From contig NZ_JAAVUR010000014.1 in assembly GCF_018449545.1 (NCBI RefSeq), positions 87,350-151,349 of the forward strand: 64,000 bases of DNA. Direction: 5' to 3'. The notes under the pieces are model-generated. The model was not told where the DNA came from. It did no database searches and was given only the letters and a program-made list of their open reading frames with translations. This DNA is from Granulicella sp. dw_53. GTDB lineage: Bacteria > Acidobacteriota > Terriglobia > Terriglobales > Acidobacteriaceae. This document shows, one piece after another, positions 42,575 to 51,475 of the stretch (position 1 is its first letter; each line of letters opens with the position of its first letter). A program made the translations under genes and the position numbers.

Positions 42575-43540
42575 ATGCGAGTTGTGATTCCGGGTGGAAG
42601 CGGACAGGTGGGGCAGGTCCTGGCGCGGCATTTTCATGCGAAGGGCGACGAGGTGACGGTGCTGAGCCGCAGGGTTGCGGTGGCTCCGTGGCGGGTGGTG
42701 GTTTGGGATGGGCGGACGGCGGGCGATTGGGTGCGGGAGCTCGAGGGAAGCGATGTCTGCATCAACCTGACGGGGCGGAGCGTGAACTGCCGCTATACGC
42801 CGGAGAACCGGAGAGAGATCTTTGATTCGCGCGTATTTTCTACTCGGCTGCTGAATGAGGTGATTGCCGGGTTGGAGAGGCCACCGGCGGTGTGGCTGAA
42901 TTCGAGTACAGCGACGATCTATCGGCATGCGCTGGACCGTCCGATGGACGAGTTCACTGGAGAGTTAGGTGGAGACGAGCCGGGAGCGCCGGATACGTGG
43001 AATTTTTCCATCGATGTTGCGAAGGGGTGGGAGGAGGCTTTCTTTTCGACTCCTACACCACGGACTCGGAAGGTGGCGCTACGAAGTGCGATGACCTTTA
43101 GCACGGATGCGGGTGGGGTATTCGATGTATTTCTCGGACTGGTGCGGCGTGGGCTGGGTGGCACGAATGGGAAGGGGACTCAATATGTCTCGTGGATTCA
43201 TGAGACGGATTTTGTTCGTGCGATCGAGCTGTTGATTGCCGATGCGAGGTTTACAGGGGCGGTGAATCTTGCGGCTCCGAATCCTCTGCCGAACCGGGAG
43301 TTCATGCGGGCGATGCGGGAGGCGTGGGGGATCGGCTTCGGGTTGCCGACCGCGGAGTGGATGATTGCGATTGGGACGTGGGCGATGCGGACGGAGTCGG
43401 AGTTGGTGTTGAAGAGCCGGAGGGTGGTGCCGGGGCGGCTGCTGGAGGCGGGGTTTGAATTTCGTTATACAGAGTGGCCTGTGGCGGCGCGGGAGTTGGT
43501 GGAGCGATGGCGGGCGGGGCGGGCGGCGTCGGCTCATTGA
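42575..43540 (+). CDS. TIGR01777 family NAD-dependent epimerase-like protein (SulA/YfcH-type)
   Basis: A 321-residue Rossmann-fold protein. The dinucleotide loop is IPGGSGQVGQVLARHF, then INLTGRSVNCRYTPENRREI, the TIGR01777 signature, and WLNSSTATIYRHAL. A C-terminal DUF1731-like segment ends with VVPGRLLEAGFEFRYTEWP. The function is unknown; the old 'cell division inhibitor' name is not supported by biochemistry. It closes the catalase-SRPBCC run. Confidence 0.92.
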   Translation: MRVVIPGGSGQVGQVLARHFHAKGDEVTVLSRRVAVAPWRVVVWDGRTAGDWVRELEGSDVCINLTGRSVNCRYTPENRREIFDSRVFSTRLLNEVIAGLERPPAVWLNSSTATIYRHALDRPMDEFTGELGGDEPGAPDTWNFSIDVAKGWEEAFFSTPTPRTRKVALRSAMTFSTDAGGVFDVFLGLVRRGLGGTNGKGTQYVSWIHETDFVRAIELLIADARFTGAVNLAAPNPLPNREFMRAMREAWGIGFGLPTAEWMIAIGTWAMRTESELVLKSRRVVPGRLLEAGFEFRYTEWPVAARELVERWRAGRAASAH

Positions 43541-43563
43541 GTCTCAGTTGAGCGCATGGGTGA

Positions 43564-43591
43564 GGGCCTCCTTGTGAGAGGCCCTGGTTTT
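43564..43591 (+). terminator. Terminator-like hairpin after the epimerase
   Basis: GGGCCTC (43564-43570) pairs with GAGGCCC (43578-43584) and TGGTTTTG follows. It lies between converging transcripts. Confidence 0.5.
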
Positions 43592-43623
43592 GACGGCGTG
43601 TCTCCAGCGACCATCGGGATGGA

Positions 43624-44601
43624 TCAGGGTATCGAGAAGACTATGCGTTGCTTGCCAGTTGCGTTGTCCCAGACTCTTTCGACTTCGGAGATTGGCACCA
43701 CTTTGGTTGCAATCTTCAGGCCTGCCGGCTGAACTACCGCGAAGACCTCCCTGATCGCTTGCAATAGAACGGGTTGGCGCACGCTTTTCACTCCACTCCC
43801 CATGAGCAAGATCGCAGAGGAGCGAAGTGCGGCGCCCGGTAGCTCGATGTTCTCCTCGCGGCTAGCTCCGCCGACGTGAACGAAACGGACCGGTGTGGCG
43901 TCCTCTACGGTCTTTGCGATGGCTACGATCAATGTCTTTGCGCTCTCTCCCCAGAGGTAATCGATGACGACGTCGATCCCGGAGACGAAGACCTGTCTCA
44001 GAGCGTTTTCGTAGTCCTTTGCTCCCGAGGGGTGTAGCAGACCTAGAGTGAACGGAATGACGACGTCTGCTCCAAGCTTCTTGACCTCTTCCAGTTCTTC
44101 GGCGTTGCGGCCTGTTGCGATGACCTTTGCTGCTCCCAGATACTTCGCCAGTTGAACGGCGAGCCTACCGGCGGTTCCGGTTGCACCGTTGATCAGAACC
44201 GTTTCACCGGCCACGAGGTGAGCCCGCTCCACTAGTGCGGTCCAAGCCGACATGCCGGGGTTTGCGATTGCGGCTGCTGTTATGTCGTCGAGAGAGTCGG
44301 GGAGTTCCAGGCATTGATCGGAGGGAACGGGACAGAGTTCCGCGAGAGCGCCAAACGGTGCTTGGGGCAAGGCGAAGTAGACTCGCCGTCCATCCTGGGT
44401 TAAACCGACGCCGTCTGACCCCGCCACTGCAGGAAAGTCGCCGTTCGAGCTGTAGTGCGAGCCAGACGCTCGCGATTTTGAGAATTGGCTCAGTGCGGAC
44501 GCTCGCACCGTAATGAGTTCTTCCCCTGTCTTTGCAACGGGTCTATCGAAATCGCCATAGACGGGTGTCTTGCCTGCTGCGGTGACAACTGCTGCTTTCA
44601 T
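43624..44601 (-). CDS. Zinc-type alcohol dehydrogenase/quinone oxidoreductase
   Basis: A 325-residue medium-chain dehydrogenase/reductase. The Rossmann loop GATGTAGRLAVQLAKYLGA is clear and ALPQAPFGALAELC precedes it. The usual zinc-binding Cys/His set is missing, so it is the zinc-free quinone-oxidoreductase (QorA-like) branch, NADPH-dependent. It is divergently transcribed from a TetR regulator across 107 bp that hold a long palindrome, so that regulator probably controls it. Confidence 0.9.
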   Translation of the reverse strand: MKAAVVTAAGKTPVYGDFDRPVAKTGEELITVRASALSQFSKSRASGSHYSSNGDFPAVAGSDGVGLTQDGRRVYFALPQAPFGALAELCPVPSDQCLELPDSLDDITAAAIANPGMSAWTALVERAHLVAGETVLINGATGTAGRLAVQLAKYLGAAKVIATGRNAEELEEVKKLGADVVIPFTLGLLHPSGAKDYENALRQVFVSGIDVVIDYLWGESAKTLIVAIAKTVEDATPVRFVHVGGASREENIELPGAALRSSAILLMGSGVKSVRQPVLLQAIREVFAVVQPAGLKIATKVVPISEVERVWDNATGKQRIVFSIP

Positions 44602-44640
44602 GCAATCCCTCCTTCATTATTGAGGCGGTGATATGTAAAA

Positions 44641-44675
44641 TTGAACAACGTTAGAATAAATCTAACACCGTTCAA
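44641..44675. promoter_or_regulatory. Long palindromic operator between qor-like and tetR-like genes
   Basis: TTGAAC-aac-GTTAGA and TCTAAC-acc-GTTCAA form an inverted repeat of 12 matching positions per arm around ATAAA, in the middle of the divergent promoter region. Operators of this form with two half-sites per arm are usual for TetR-family regulators. Confidence 0.75.
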
Positions 44676-44708
44676 TAAAAACAAGTCAAGCTTGTTATTC
44701 TGGATTCC

Positions 44709-45356
44709 ATGAAGATCAACCGGGACATGGTGACACGAGCGGGGCTGAAGCTGCTGAACGAGGATGGCCTGGAGCAGTTGACGCTTCGCCGCCTCGGGGT
44801 TGAGTTGAATGTTCAGGCGGCCACGATCTACTGGCACTTCAAGAGCAAAGAGGATCTGCTCGACGAGATGGCGACTACGGTTCTTGCGGAAGGAGCAGGC
44901 AAGCTCGTTCCAGCACGGAAGACGTCCGACTGGAGGGTGTGGGCCTCTACCTTTGGAGAAGGGCTACGGAAGACGCTGCTTGCCTACCGTGACGGTGCTC
45001 GCATGGTGGCAGGAACGAGGCTCACCGATGTGGAGTACCTGAAGACGGTCGAAAAGATCGGCAACCAGATGCTTGCCTGTGGGTTCTCGGTGCGAGCCTC
45101 GGTCGTTCTGTACAGCACGATTTACAACTACACGCTGAGCTTCGTCATGGAAGAGCAAGCTGTGTTTCCACGCCCTGGCGAGCGGTCTCCGCGCTACTCC
45201 ATCGAAGAGCGCAACGCACGGCTTGATCCGGCGGTGTTCCCGTTTCTCCGGCAGACATCGGCGATCCTGTTCGATCGATACGACCGGCGTTTTCGGGAGG
45301 GTTTGGAGTTGATTCTGCAAGGTGCGGAGCCCCGGAGTGCAACGGAGGATCCATAA
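44709..45356 (+). CDS. TetR-family regulator with TetR_C domain
   Basis: A 215-residue repressor. The helix-turn-helix spans about residues 7-50: MVTRAGLKLLNEDGLEQLTL and NVQAATIYWHFKSKEDLLDE. The C-terminal part (MVAGTRLTDVEYLKTVEKIG, TIYNYTLSFVMEEQ) matches the TetR_C ligand domain. It is divergent from the oxidoreductase and most likely binds the palindrome between them, repressing both genes until a small-molecule inducer appears. Confidence 0.9.
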   Translation: MKINRDMVTRAGLKLLNEDGLEQLTLRRLGVELNVQAATIYWHFKSKEDLLDEMATTVLAEGAGKLVPARKTSDWRVWASTFGEGLRKTLLAYRDGARMVAGTRLTDVEYLKTVEKIGNQMLACGFSVRASVVLYSTIYNYTLSFVMEEQAVFPRPGERSPRYSIEERNARLDPAVFPFLRQTSAILFDRYDRRFREGLELILQGAEPRSATEDP

Positions 45357-45407
45357 GGAGGCTTCCTCTGACTTCATCCGTAAGTGATTAGCGCCGCGCA
45401 GTGACCG

Positions 45408-46130
45408 TTAGTTGAGGCGCTGGAGGCGGGCGATGAGCTTTTCGGCGAGGGGTTCGCCGGACTCGGTCCAGAGGAGGCGGCTGGAGATGCCGCAGTGTTT
45501 TTCGACGGAGAGGGTGAAGGCGAGGAGCATCTCGATGTTCTGCTGGATGCGCTTCTGGGCGAGTTCGTCGAGGGCTTCGTCTTCGAGGGTGTCGTCCATG
45601 ACCCAGGGGGTGTCGAGGCCGAAGTCGACGCGGATGTGGCCGTTCTGCTCGAAGCCGGCGTCGTCGAACTGGGGGCCGAAGCCGAGGACGCGGACGGTGG
45701 TGGGACGGAGCTTCCAGAGAGGGTCGAGCTGGGCGTCGGCTGACTCTTCGCCCGTTTCGGAGTCCAAGTCGATATCAGGGAGGGATTGGTTGCGGCGGGA
45801 GGCGATGGCTCCGAGCTCGGGCGACCAGAGGTTCCACTGCATCTCGAACTCGACGGCCATGTCGTCGTGGAGGTGCTCGGTGGCTTCGGCGACGGCGTTC
45901 TCGATGATGGAGTCGGAGGTGTCTTCGGAGCGGTCGTCGTTGACGTAGATGCGCTGGTAGGTGGGAGATTCGGTGAAGTTGATGGGGTAGACGGTGGCGG
46001 CGACGACGCGCTTGGCCTCGGGGTTTCCACTGACGAGGGCGAACTGGCGCAGCACGGAGGTCAGGGCGGCGGGGAGGGCCTCGAAGCGGAAGTTGGGGAA
46101 CCAGAGACTGAGGTAGAGCTGATCGGCCAT
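45408..46130 (-). CDS. Hypothetical conserved protein
   Basis: A 240-residue acidic, soluble protein: MADQLYLSLWFPNFRFEALP at the start, NAVAEATEHLHDDMAVEFEM in the middle and LLWTESGEPLAEKLIARLQR at the end. No signal peptide or membrane segment, no catalytic motif. The arrangement of LRPTTVRVLGFGPQF and GHIRVDFGLDTPWVMDD looks like a substrate-independent structural domain. I do not recognise the family. It is divergent from the LPS-export operon with 56 bp between start codons. Confidence 0.75.
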   Translation of the reverse strand: MADQLYLSLWFPNFRFEALPAALTSVLRQFALVSGNPEAKRVVAATVYPINFTESPTYQRIYVNDDRSEDTSDSIIENAVAEATEHLHDDMAVEFEMQWNLWSPELGAIASRRNQSLPDIDLDSETGEESADAQLDPLWKLRPTTVRVLGFGPQFDDAGFEQNGHIRVDFGLDTPWVMDDTLEDEALDELAQKRIQQNIEMLLAFTLSVEKHCGISSRLLWTESGEPLAEKLIARLQRLN

Positions 46131-46186
46131 GACTCCAGTTTATAGGGTTTACGCGATGGGAGTGAGATGATGGTAGTGGCGCGAAC

Positions 46187-48754
46187 ATGATTGTTTCAGT
46201 AGAGAGGCTGCGGATCTGGTTGCTGGCGGGGGCGGCCCTTTTGGTGCTGGTGATCGCCGGATTTTTGGGATATGCCCACTATCGGGCGCACCGGTTCATT
46301 AAAGATCTGCCGCGGAAGCTGGGAATCGATATTCGTCAGGAGACGAATGGGGTTACGTATTCGCAGTCGGTGAAGGGAAAGACGATCTACACGATCCATG
46401 CGGCAAAGACGCTCCAGCACAAGGATGGGAAGGTCACTCTGCAGGATGTAGGGATTGTGCTGTATGGGCGGGGGGATGGCAGCGCGGACCGAGTGGACAG
46501 GATCTACGGGAGCGAGTTCGAGTACGACCAGAACGCCGGGGTAGTTCGGGCGATGGGGGTAGTGCATATCGATCTGCAGGCCCCTGCTCCGGTGGTTACG
46601 AGTGCCAAGGTGGGCTCTGCCGCGGGGCATGATGCTCATGGGGGCAAAGGCAACGGGCAGGATGAGCATCTGATCCACGTAAAGACGAGTGGGTTGGTGT
46701 TTTTGCAGAAGCTGGGAGTGGCGGCGACGGACCAGGACCTGGAGTTTGTGTACAACGGAATGACGGGACATGCGCGGGGGGCTGAGTACAACTCGGATAC
46801 CGGGATGCTGGTGCTGCAGTCGGCGGTGAAGATGAACGGGATAAAGGAGGGGGAGCCGGTGGTGTTGACGGCCTCCAGGGCGGAGCTGGACCGGCAGAAG
46901 GAGCAGGTGGTGTTGGCCCGGGCGGTGTATACGATATTGGGCGGAGGGGCGGGGACGCGGGTTGCGAAGGCGGATCATGTGGTGGCGTTTCTGCGGCACG
47001 ATGGTTCGGTGGAGAGGGGCCAGGGTGAGGGTGAGGTCTCGTTGTCGGATAGCGCTGGCGGTGAGGTGACAGCGAAGCGAGGAGAGGTGACGTTGAATCC
47101 GCAGAGCCAGCCGGAGACCGCGGTGCTTACGGGCGACGTTCGGTATACGGCGGATGAGCCGCTGCGGCAGGCTCGAGGTGAGGCCGAGGAGGCTCGAGGG
47201 CGCTTCAACAAGGCGGGTCTGCTAGAGCATGTAACCCTGACGGGTGGGGTGCATGTGCATGAGCGGACACGAGCGGTCGAGACGGAGACGGTGCTTTGGA
47301 GCGAGCGCGACCTGGGTTCGAAGGGGCTGGAGCTGGCGGTGAGTTCGGGGAGCGATAAGCGGCTTCAGCTACGGGAGGCGGTTGCGAGCGGGGATGCGCG
47401 GTTGACGGTGGTGAATCCGCCGGTGGCCGGGGATAAGGCGGCGAAGGGGCCGACGACGAGTGCGATGTCGGGGGATGTCTTGACGGCCCTCTTCGAGACG
47501 CGGGACGGGGGAGCGCACGTCAAGAATGTGCATGGGGTGGGGCATACGGTGCTGCGACGCGTAAGCACGACGGGGGCTACGGAGACGAGTTCGGGGGATA
47601 CGGTGGACGCGGAGTTTCGTAGCGGTAAGGTGGTTTCGGGTGGGCCGCCGCGATCTGGGAAGGGTGTGACGGCGATTGGGCAGGGAGCGGACGAGATTTC
47701 GACGGCGGTGCAGCAGGGGCATGTGGTGATGACGAATCTGCCGGTGGCGAAGCCGGGCGGGGTGGTCAAGGCCAAGGGAAGTCCGGGTGGAGGCGAGGAG
47801 CAGAGAGCGACCGCGGACCGGGCGGTCTATGACGGCTCGACGGAGAAGGTGACTTTGACGGGGACGGTAGAGGTGTCCGATACAGGCAGCGTGATATGGG
47901 CGGACCGGGTGGTGATGGATCAGCAGACGGGCGATGCGGCGGCGGATGGGAGTGTGAAGGCGACCTATCAGCAGGCCGAACAGGCGGGGCAACCGGCGGC
48001 AGCCGCGGGAGAGCCGGTGCATATTCTGGCGGTGCGGGCGGAGTTGAAGCACGATGCCGGGCAGGCGTTCTTCTATGGGGTCGCTGGGAGGCCGGCGCGG
48101 CTGTGGCAGGGGGACTCCCAGGTGATGGCTCCGGTGCTGCAGTTCGAGCAGCGGGAGCGGCGTATGGTGGCTCGTGGGGAGGATGGAGATAAGGGGATGG
48201 GGGTGCACGCTGTGTTCGTGAGTACGGCCTCCCCAGGCACCCCGGGCGTCGCAAAGAAGGGCGAGACGGCGAAGAAGCCGGTGCCGGTCCGGGTGACGAG
48301 TCATGTAATGACGTACAACGACCTTGCCCGGCGGGCGGATTTTGACGGGGGAGTGCTGGTGGAGGATGCCGATGGGACTATGCGGGCGCAGGGGGCGGTG
48401 GTCTTCCTGCAGGCGGCTGGTTCGGCGAAGGCAGGGGATGCCGGCAAAAAGGCTCCGCCGCAGGGCGCTTTTATGGGGGGCAGCGTCGAGCGGATGGTGG
48501 CTTCGGGGCGGGTGGAGATGACGCAGCCGGGACGGCGGGCGACTGGAGACCGGTTGGTGTATACAGCCTCTGACGGGCTTTTTGTGATGACGGGAGTGCC
48601 AGGAACGCCGCCCAAGATGATGGACCAGGCACAAGGCGAGGTAACGGGCGCGTCTTTGCAGTTCCATGCGGGCGATAATAGTGTTGTGGTTTCGAATGGA
48701 GTGAATGGCGCCGCGGGGCAGAGGGTTCGCACCGAGACGCGGGTGAAACAGTAA
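46187..48754 (+). CDS. LptC/LptA-like (OstA-domain) LPS export fusion protein
   Basis: An 855-residue periplasmic protein anchored by one N-terminal helix (LLAGAALLVLVIAGFLGYAH, about residues 12-31). The following 120 residues resemble LptC (GVTYSQSVKGKTIYTIHAAK, DRVDRIYGSEFEYD). Then several beta-jellyroll/OstA-like parts occur (NGMTGHARGAEYNSDTGMLV, EGEVSLSDSAGGEVTAKRGE, EVSDTGSVIWADRVVMDQQT). It therefore appears to join the LptC and LptA roles in one polypeptide, the periplasmic bridge for lipopolysaccharide. lptB follows 3 bp later. E. coli uses two separate proteins of about 190 residues each. Confidence 0.85.
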   Translation: MIVSVERLRIWLLAGAALLVLVIAGFLGYAHYRAHRFIKDLPRKLGIDIRQETNGVTYSQSVKGKTIYTIHAAKTLQHKDGKVTLQDVGIVLYGRGDGSADRVDRIYGSEFEYDQNAGVVRAMGVVHIDLQAPAPVVTSAKVGSAAGHDAHGGKGNGQDEHLIHVKTSGLVFLQKLGVAATDQDLEFVYNGMTGHARGAEYNSDTGMLVLQSAVKMNGIKEGEPVVLTASRAELDRQKEQVVLARAVYTILGGGAGTRVAKADHVVAFLRHDGSVERGQGEGEVSLSDSAGGEVTAKRGEVTLNPQSQPETAVLTGDVRYTADEPLRQARGEAEEARGRFNKAGLLEHVTLTGGVHVHERTRAVETETVLWSERDLGSKGLELAVSSGSDKRLQLREAVASGDARLTVVNPPVAGDKAAKGPTTSAMSGDVLTALFETRDGGAHVKNVHGVGHTVLRRVSTTGATETSSGDTVDAEFRSGKVVSGGPPRSGKGVTAIGQGADEISTAVQQGHVVMTNLPVAKPGGVVKAKGSPGGGEEQRATADRAVYDGSTEKVTLTGTVEVSDTGSVIWADRVVMDQQTGDAAADGSVKATYQQAEQAGQPAAAAGEPVHILAVRAELKHDAGQAFFYGVAGRPARLWQGDSQVMAPVLQFEQRERRMVARGEDGDKGMGVHAVFVSTASPGTPGVAKKGETAKKPVPVRVTSHVMTYNDLARRADFDGGVLVEDADGTMRAQGAVVFLQAAGSAKAGDAGKKAPPQGAFMGGSVERMVASGRVEMTQPGRRATGDRLVYTASDGLFVMTGVPGTPPKMMDQAQGEVTGASLQFHAGDNSVVVSNGVNGAAGQRVRTETRVKQ

Positions 48755-48757
48755 CTT

Positions 48758-49486
48758 ATGAGGACGTTGTCGACCGAAGAGATTGGAAAGTCGTACGGTG
48801 GCCGCCAGGTAGTTCGAGGCGTGACCTTGAAGATCGAGCAGGGCGAGGTGGTGGGCTTGCTGGGGCCGAATGGGGCGGGCAAGACGACGAGCTTCTACAT
48901 GATCGTGGGGCTGGTGCGGCCGGACGCGGGCCGTGTGCTGATGGACGAGCATGACATCTCGCGGCTGCCGATGTATCTGCGGGCGCGGAACCATGGAATC
49001 AGCTATCTACCGCAGGAGCCCTCGGTGTTTCGCAAGCTGACGGTAGAGGATAATATCCTGGCCGTCCTTGAGGCCCAGGATCTGAGCTGGGAGAGCCGCA
49101 GGACGCGTACAGAGAAACTCATAGAACAGTTGAACCTTGGGCACGTCCGCAAGACCCGGGGATATGCGCTGAGCGGAGGCGAACGGAGACGCGTTGAGAT
49201 CGCGCGGTGCCTTGCGATTCAGCCAGCCTTCATCTTGCTGGACGAGCCTTTTTCCGGTATTGACCCGATTGCGGTTCTGGATTTACAAGAAATTATATTC
49301 GGGTTAAAGCGGAGCGGAATTGGTGTGCTGATCACGGATCACAATGTGAAAGAGACGTTGGCCGTGACGGATCGAGCTTATATCATCAACGAAGGCAAGA
49401 TCTTTCGCACGGGAACGCCTGGAGAGCTGGGGCGTGATCCTGAGGTGCGACGAATCTACCTGGGTGATAAATTTTCCATGGATTAG
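48758..49486 (+). CDS. lptB: LPS export ABC transporter ATPase LptB
   Basis: A 242-residue ABC ATPase. Walker A GPNGAGKTT (about residues 36-44), signature ALSGGERRR, Walker B FILLDEPFSGIDP and the H-loop TDHN are intact; the LPS-export form of the Q-loop region (YLPQEPSVFRKLTVEDN) supports LptB rather than LivG. It powers transport with LptF/G, which are not in the window. The gene follows the LptC/A fusion after 3 bp and precedes rpoN, as in many bacteria. Confidence 0.96.
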   Translation: MRTLSTEEIGKSYGGRQVVRGVTLKIEQGEVVGLLGPNGAGKTTSFYMIVGLVRPDAGRVLMDEHDISRLPMYLRARNHGISYLPQEPSVFRKLTVEDNILAVLEAQDLSWESRRTRTEKLIEQLNLGHVRKTRGYALSGGERRRVEIARCLAIQPAFILLDEPFSGIDPIAVLDLQEIIFGLKRSGIGVLITDHNVKETLAVTDRAYIINEGKIFRTGTPGELGRDPEVRRIYLGDKFSMD

Positions 49487-49727
49487 GTTATATGGTTGGG
49501 TATGGCGGAGGTTGGCATACAACTTCCGTTGCAGTACCCGGTTGCTATCGATGCACTCCGTAGAGCCCAGGTCTGAGGGTAGACTTACAGCCAAGCGGAA
49601 GCGATGTTGTGTAGACTGTGGCGAAGCCTGGAGTTGAAGAGGTTGTGTAGCCACGCTTGCACGATGAGCGCCAAACGAAAACACCTTATTCCGCAAAATT
49701 CTCCGGGGTGTTCAGAAAGGTAGATAC

Positions 49728-51440
49728 GTGCAGCTGCAACCCAAGCTGAATTTGAAGGTCTCGCAACGCCAGGTGCTCACGCCAGGGCTTGTGCAGATGG
49801 TCAGCGTCCTCGCGCTGAACAAGCTTGAGTTGAAGGAGATGATCAACACGGAGATGGTGGAGAATCCCGTGCTGGAGGAGCTGGAAGAGTCCTCTCTGAC
49901 GCTCGACGAGCGATCCGGACAAGAGGGCGACCGGGAGCGTTCCGCCCAGGAGGTCGCCGCCGAAGGGGAACGGGTCGAAAAAGATCCTTTTGATGAGATC
50001 GATTTTGGAAGCTATTTTCAGGATTACCTGGACCCGGGGTTCAAGACCGCCTCGAACTTCGAAGAGTACGACAAACCCTCCTTTGAGAACTTTCTCTCTC
50101 AGCCCAGCTCTTTGAGCGACCATCTTGCGTGGCAACTGGGATCGCTGTCGCTGACGCCTGCGCTTCGCTTTGCGACGGACCTGGTGGTAGGCAATCTGAA
50201 CGAGACGGGTTACCTGGTGGCCAGCGATGAAGAGCTCGCCGATGCGCTGCTGCAGTTTCTGTCCTCTACGCGGACTGAGCCTATTCCCTTCGAACGTGGC
50301 ATGAAGCCCCGGGATGGCGAGCTCTCGCATTCGGGTGAGGAGCAGCTCGAGAAGACCAACGGTGCAGCTTCTGTGGATCTAGCAGCCGGCGCGGATGAGG
50401 CGAGAGTCTCGGCCCTGGAGATTATTCAGCAGGCGCGAAAGATCGTGAACTATCTCGACCCTGTAGGAGTCGGCGCGAGAGATCTGAAGGAGTGCCTGCT
50501 CATCCAGATCGACGCGCAGCGGGCGGAGGCGGCGCTGGTATTGAAGCGGCGCCAGAAGAACGCCGCGAGCAGCAACGGCGCGGGCTATGAAGGCGAGGCG
50601 CCGATCACTTCCAACGGAAAGGTGCATGACCGGTCCGATCTCTTCGAGATTGGCGCGCACATCGTGTCGCAGTGCCTGCCGCTGTTGCAGAAGAAGGATA
50701 TGCGCGAGCTGACCCGATCCTGCGGGCGCTCCGCTGAAGAGGTGATGGCGGCGGTGGAGTTTATCCGGACGCTGGATCCGCGGCCCGGCCAGCAGTACAA
50801 CGAGACGGAGACCCGGTTGATCGAGCCGGACGTGGCGTTTGTGAAGCGCGACGATGTTTACGTCGTTCTGATGAACGAAGAGGATATGCCGGCGCTTCGA
50901 TTGAACCAGGGCTATCGGAAGATGCTGCGGGAGAAGAAGACGGAAAAAGAGGTCAAAGAATACGTCAAGGAGCGTTACAAGTCCGCGATCCAACTGCTGC
51001 GCAACATCGAGCAGCGGAAGAACACGATTGTGCGGACCTGCGACGTGATTGTGCGGCGGCAGCAGGAGTTTCTGGAGCATGGGGTTGAGGCTCTGAAGCC
51101 GATGATGATCAAAGAGGTGGCGGAGGAGATTGGGGTTCATCCCTCCACGGTGAGCCGCGCGGTGGCGAACAAATACGTCCATACGTCGCAGGGCGTGTTC
51201 GAGTTACGGTTTTTCTTCTCCGAGGGCGTGAATGGGCCGGAGGGCGGGGATCTGCCGCTGGTTCTTCTGAAGCGGAAGGTCAAAAAGCTGATCGAAGACG
51301 AAGACGAGCGCAAGCCGTTGACGGACGATCAGCTCGCGGCGGAGCTGCAACGGCAGGGAATTCAGGTGACTCGCCGAACGGTAGCGAAGTACCGCGAAGA
51401 TATGCAGATTCCTAGTACACACCAACGTCGTGTACGCTGA
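49728..51440 (+). CDS. rpoN: RNA polymerase sigma-54 factor
   Basis: A 570-residue RpoN. The N-terminal region I (LNLKVSQRQVLTPGLVQMVS), an acidic region II with an insertion, the core-binding part, and the DNA-binding C-terminus with a helix-turn-helix (EEIGVHPSTVSRAVANKYVH) and the RpoN box (RRTVAKYRE) are present. It recognises -24/-12 promoters with bEBP activators. Start is GTG 49728, chosen because region I begins there. The 241 bp upstream carry no gene. Confidence 0.96.
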   Translation: MQLQPKLNLKVSQRQVLTPGLVQMVSVLALNKLELKEMINTEMVENPVLEELEESSLTLDERSGQEGDRERSAQEVAAEGERVEKDPFDEIDFGSYFQDYLDPGFKTASNFEEYDKPSFENFLSQPSSLSDHLAWQLGSLSLTPALRFATDLVVGNLNETGYLVASDEELADALLQFLSSTRTEPIPFERGMKPRDGELSHSGEEQLEKTNGAASVDLAAGADEARVSALEIIQQARKIVNYLDPVGVGARDLKECLLIQIDAQRAEAALVLKRRQKNAASSNGAGYEGEAPITSNGKVHDRSDLFEIGAHIVSQCLPLLQKKDMRELTRSCGRSAEEVMAAVEFIRTLDPRPGQQYNETETRLIEPDVAFVKRDDVYVVLMNEEDMPALRLNQGYRKMLREKKTEKEVKEYVKERYKSAIQLLRNIEQRKNTIVRTCDVIVRRQQEFLEHGVEALKPMMIKEVAEEIGVHPSTVSRAVANKYVHTSQGVFELRFFFSEGVNGPEGGDLPLVLLKRKVKKLIEDEDERKPLTDDQLAAELQRQGIQVTRRTVAKYREDMQIPSTHQRRVR

Positions 51441-51475
51441 CCGACAGCGTATTTTAGATGGTACGAGGTGAGTGC

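Noticed and set aside
46187..48754. Reading the protein as a single OstA/LptD-like barrel
   Set aside because: There is no signal peptide cleavage site, an N-terminal anchor is present instead, and no C-terminal barrel strands are seen.
49487..49727. Possible sigma-54 promoter (TTGGCATACAAC) before rpoN
   Set aside because: The spacing from GG to the next GC is about 15 bases, not the 10 required for a -24/-12 promoter.
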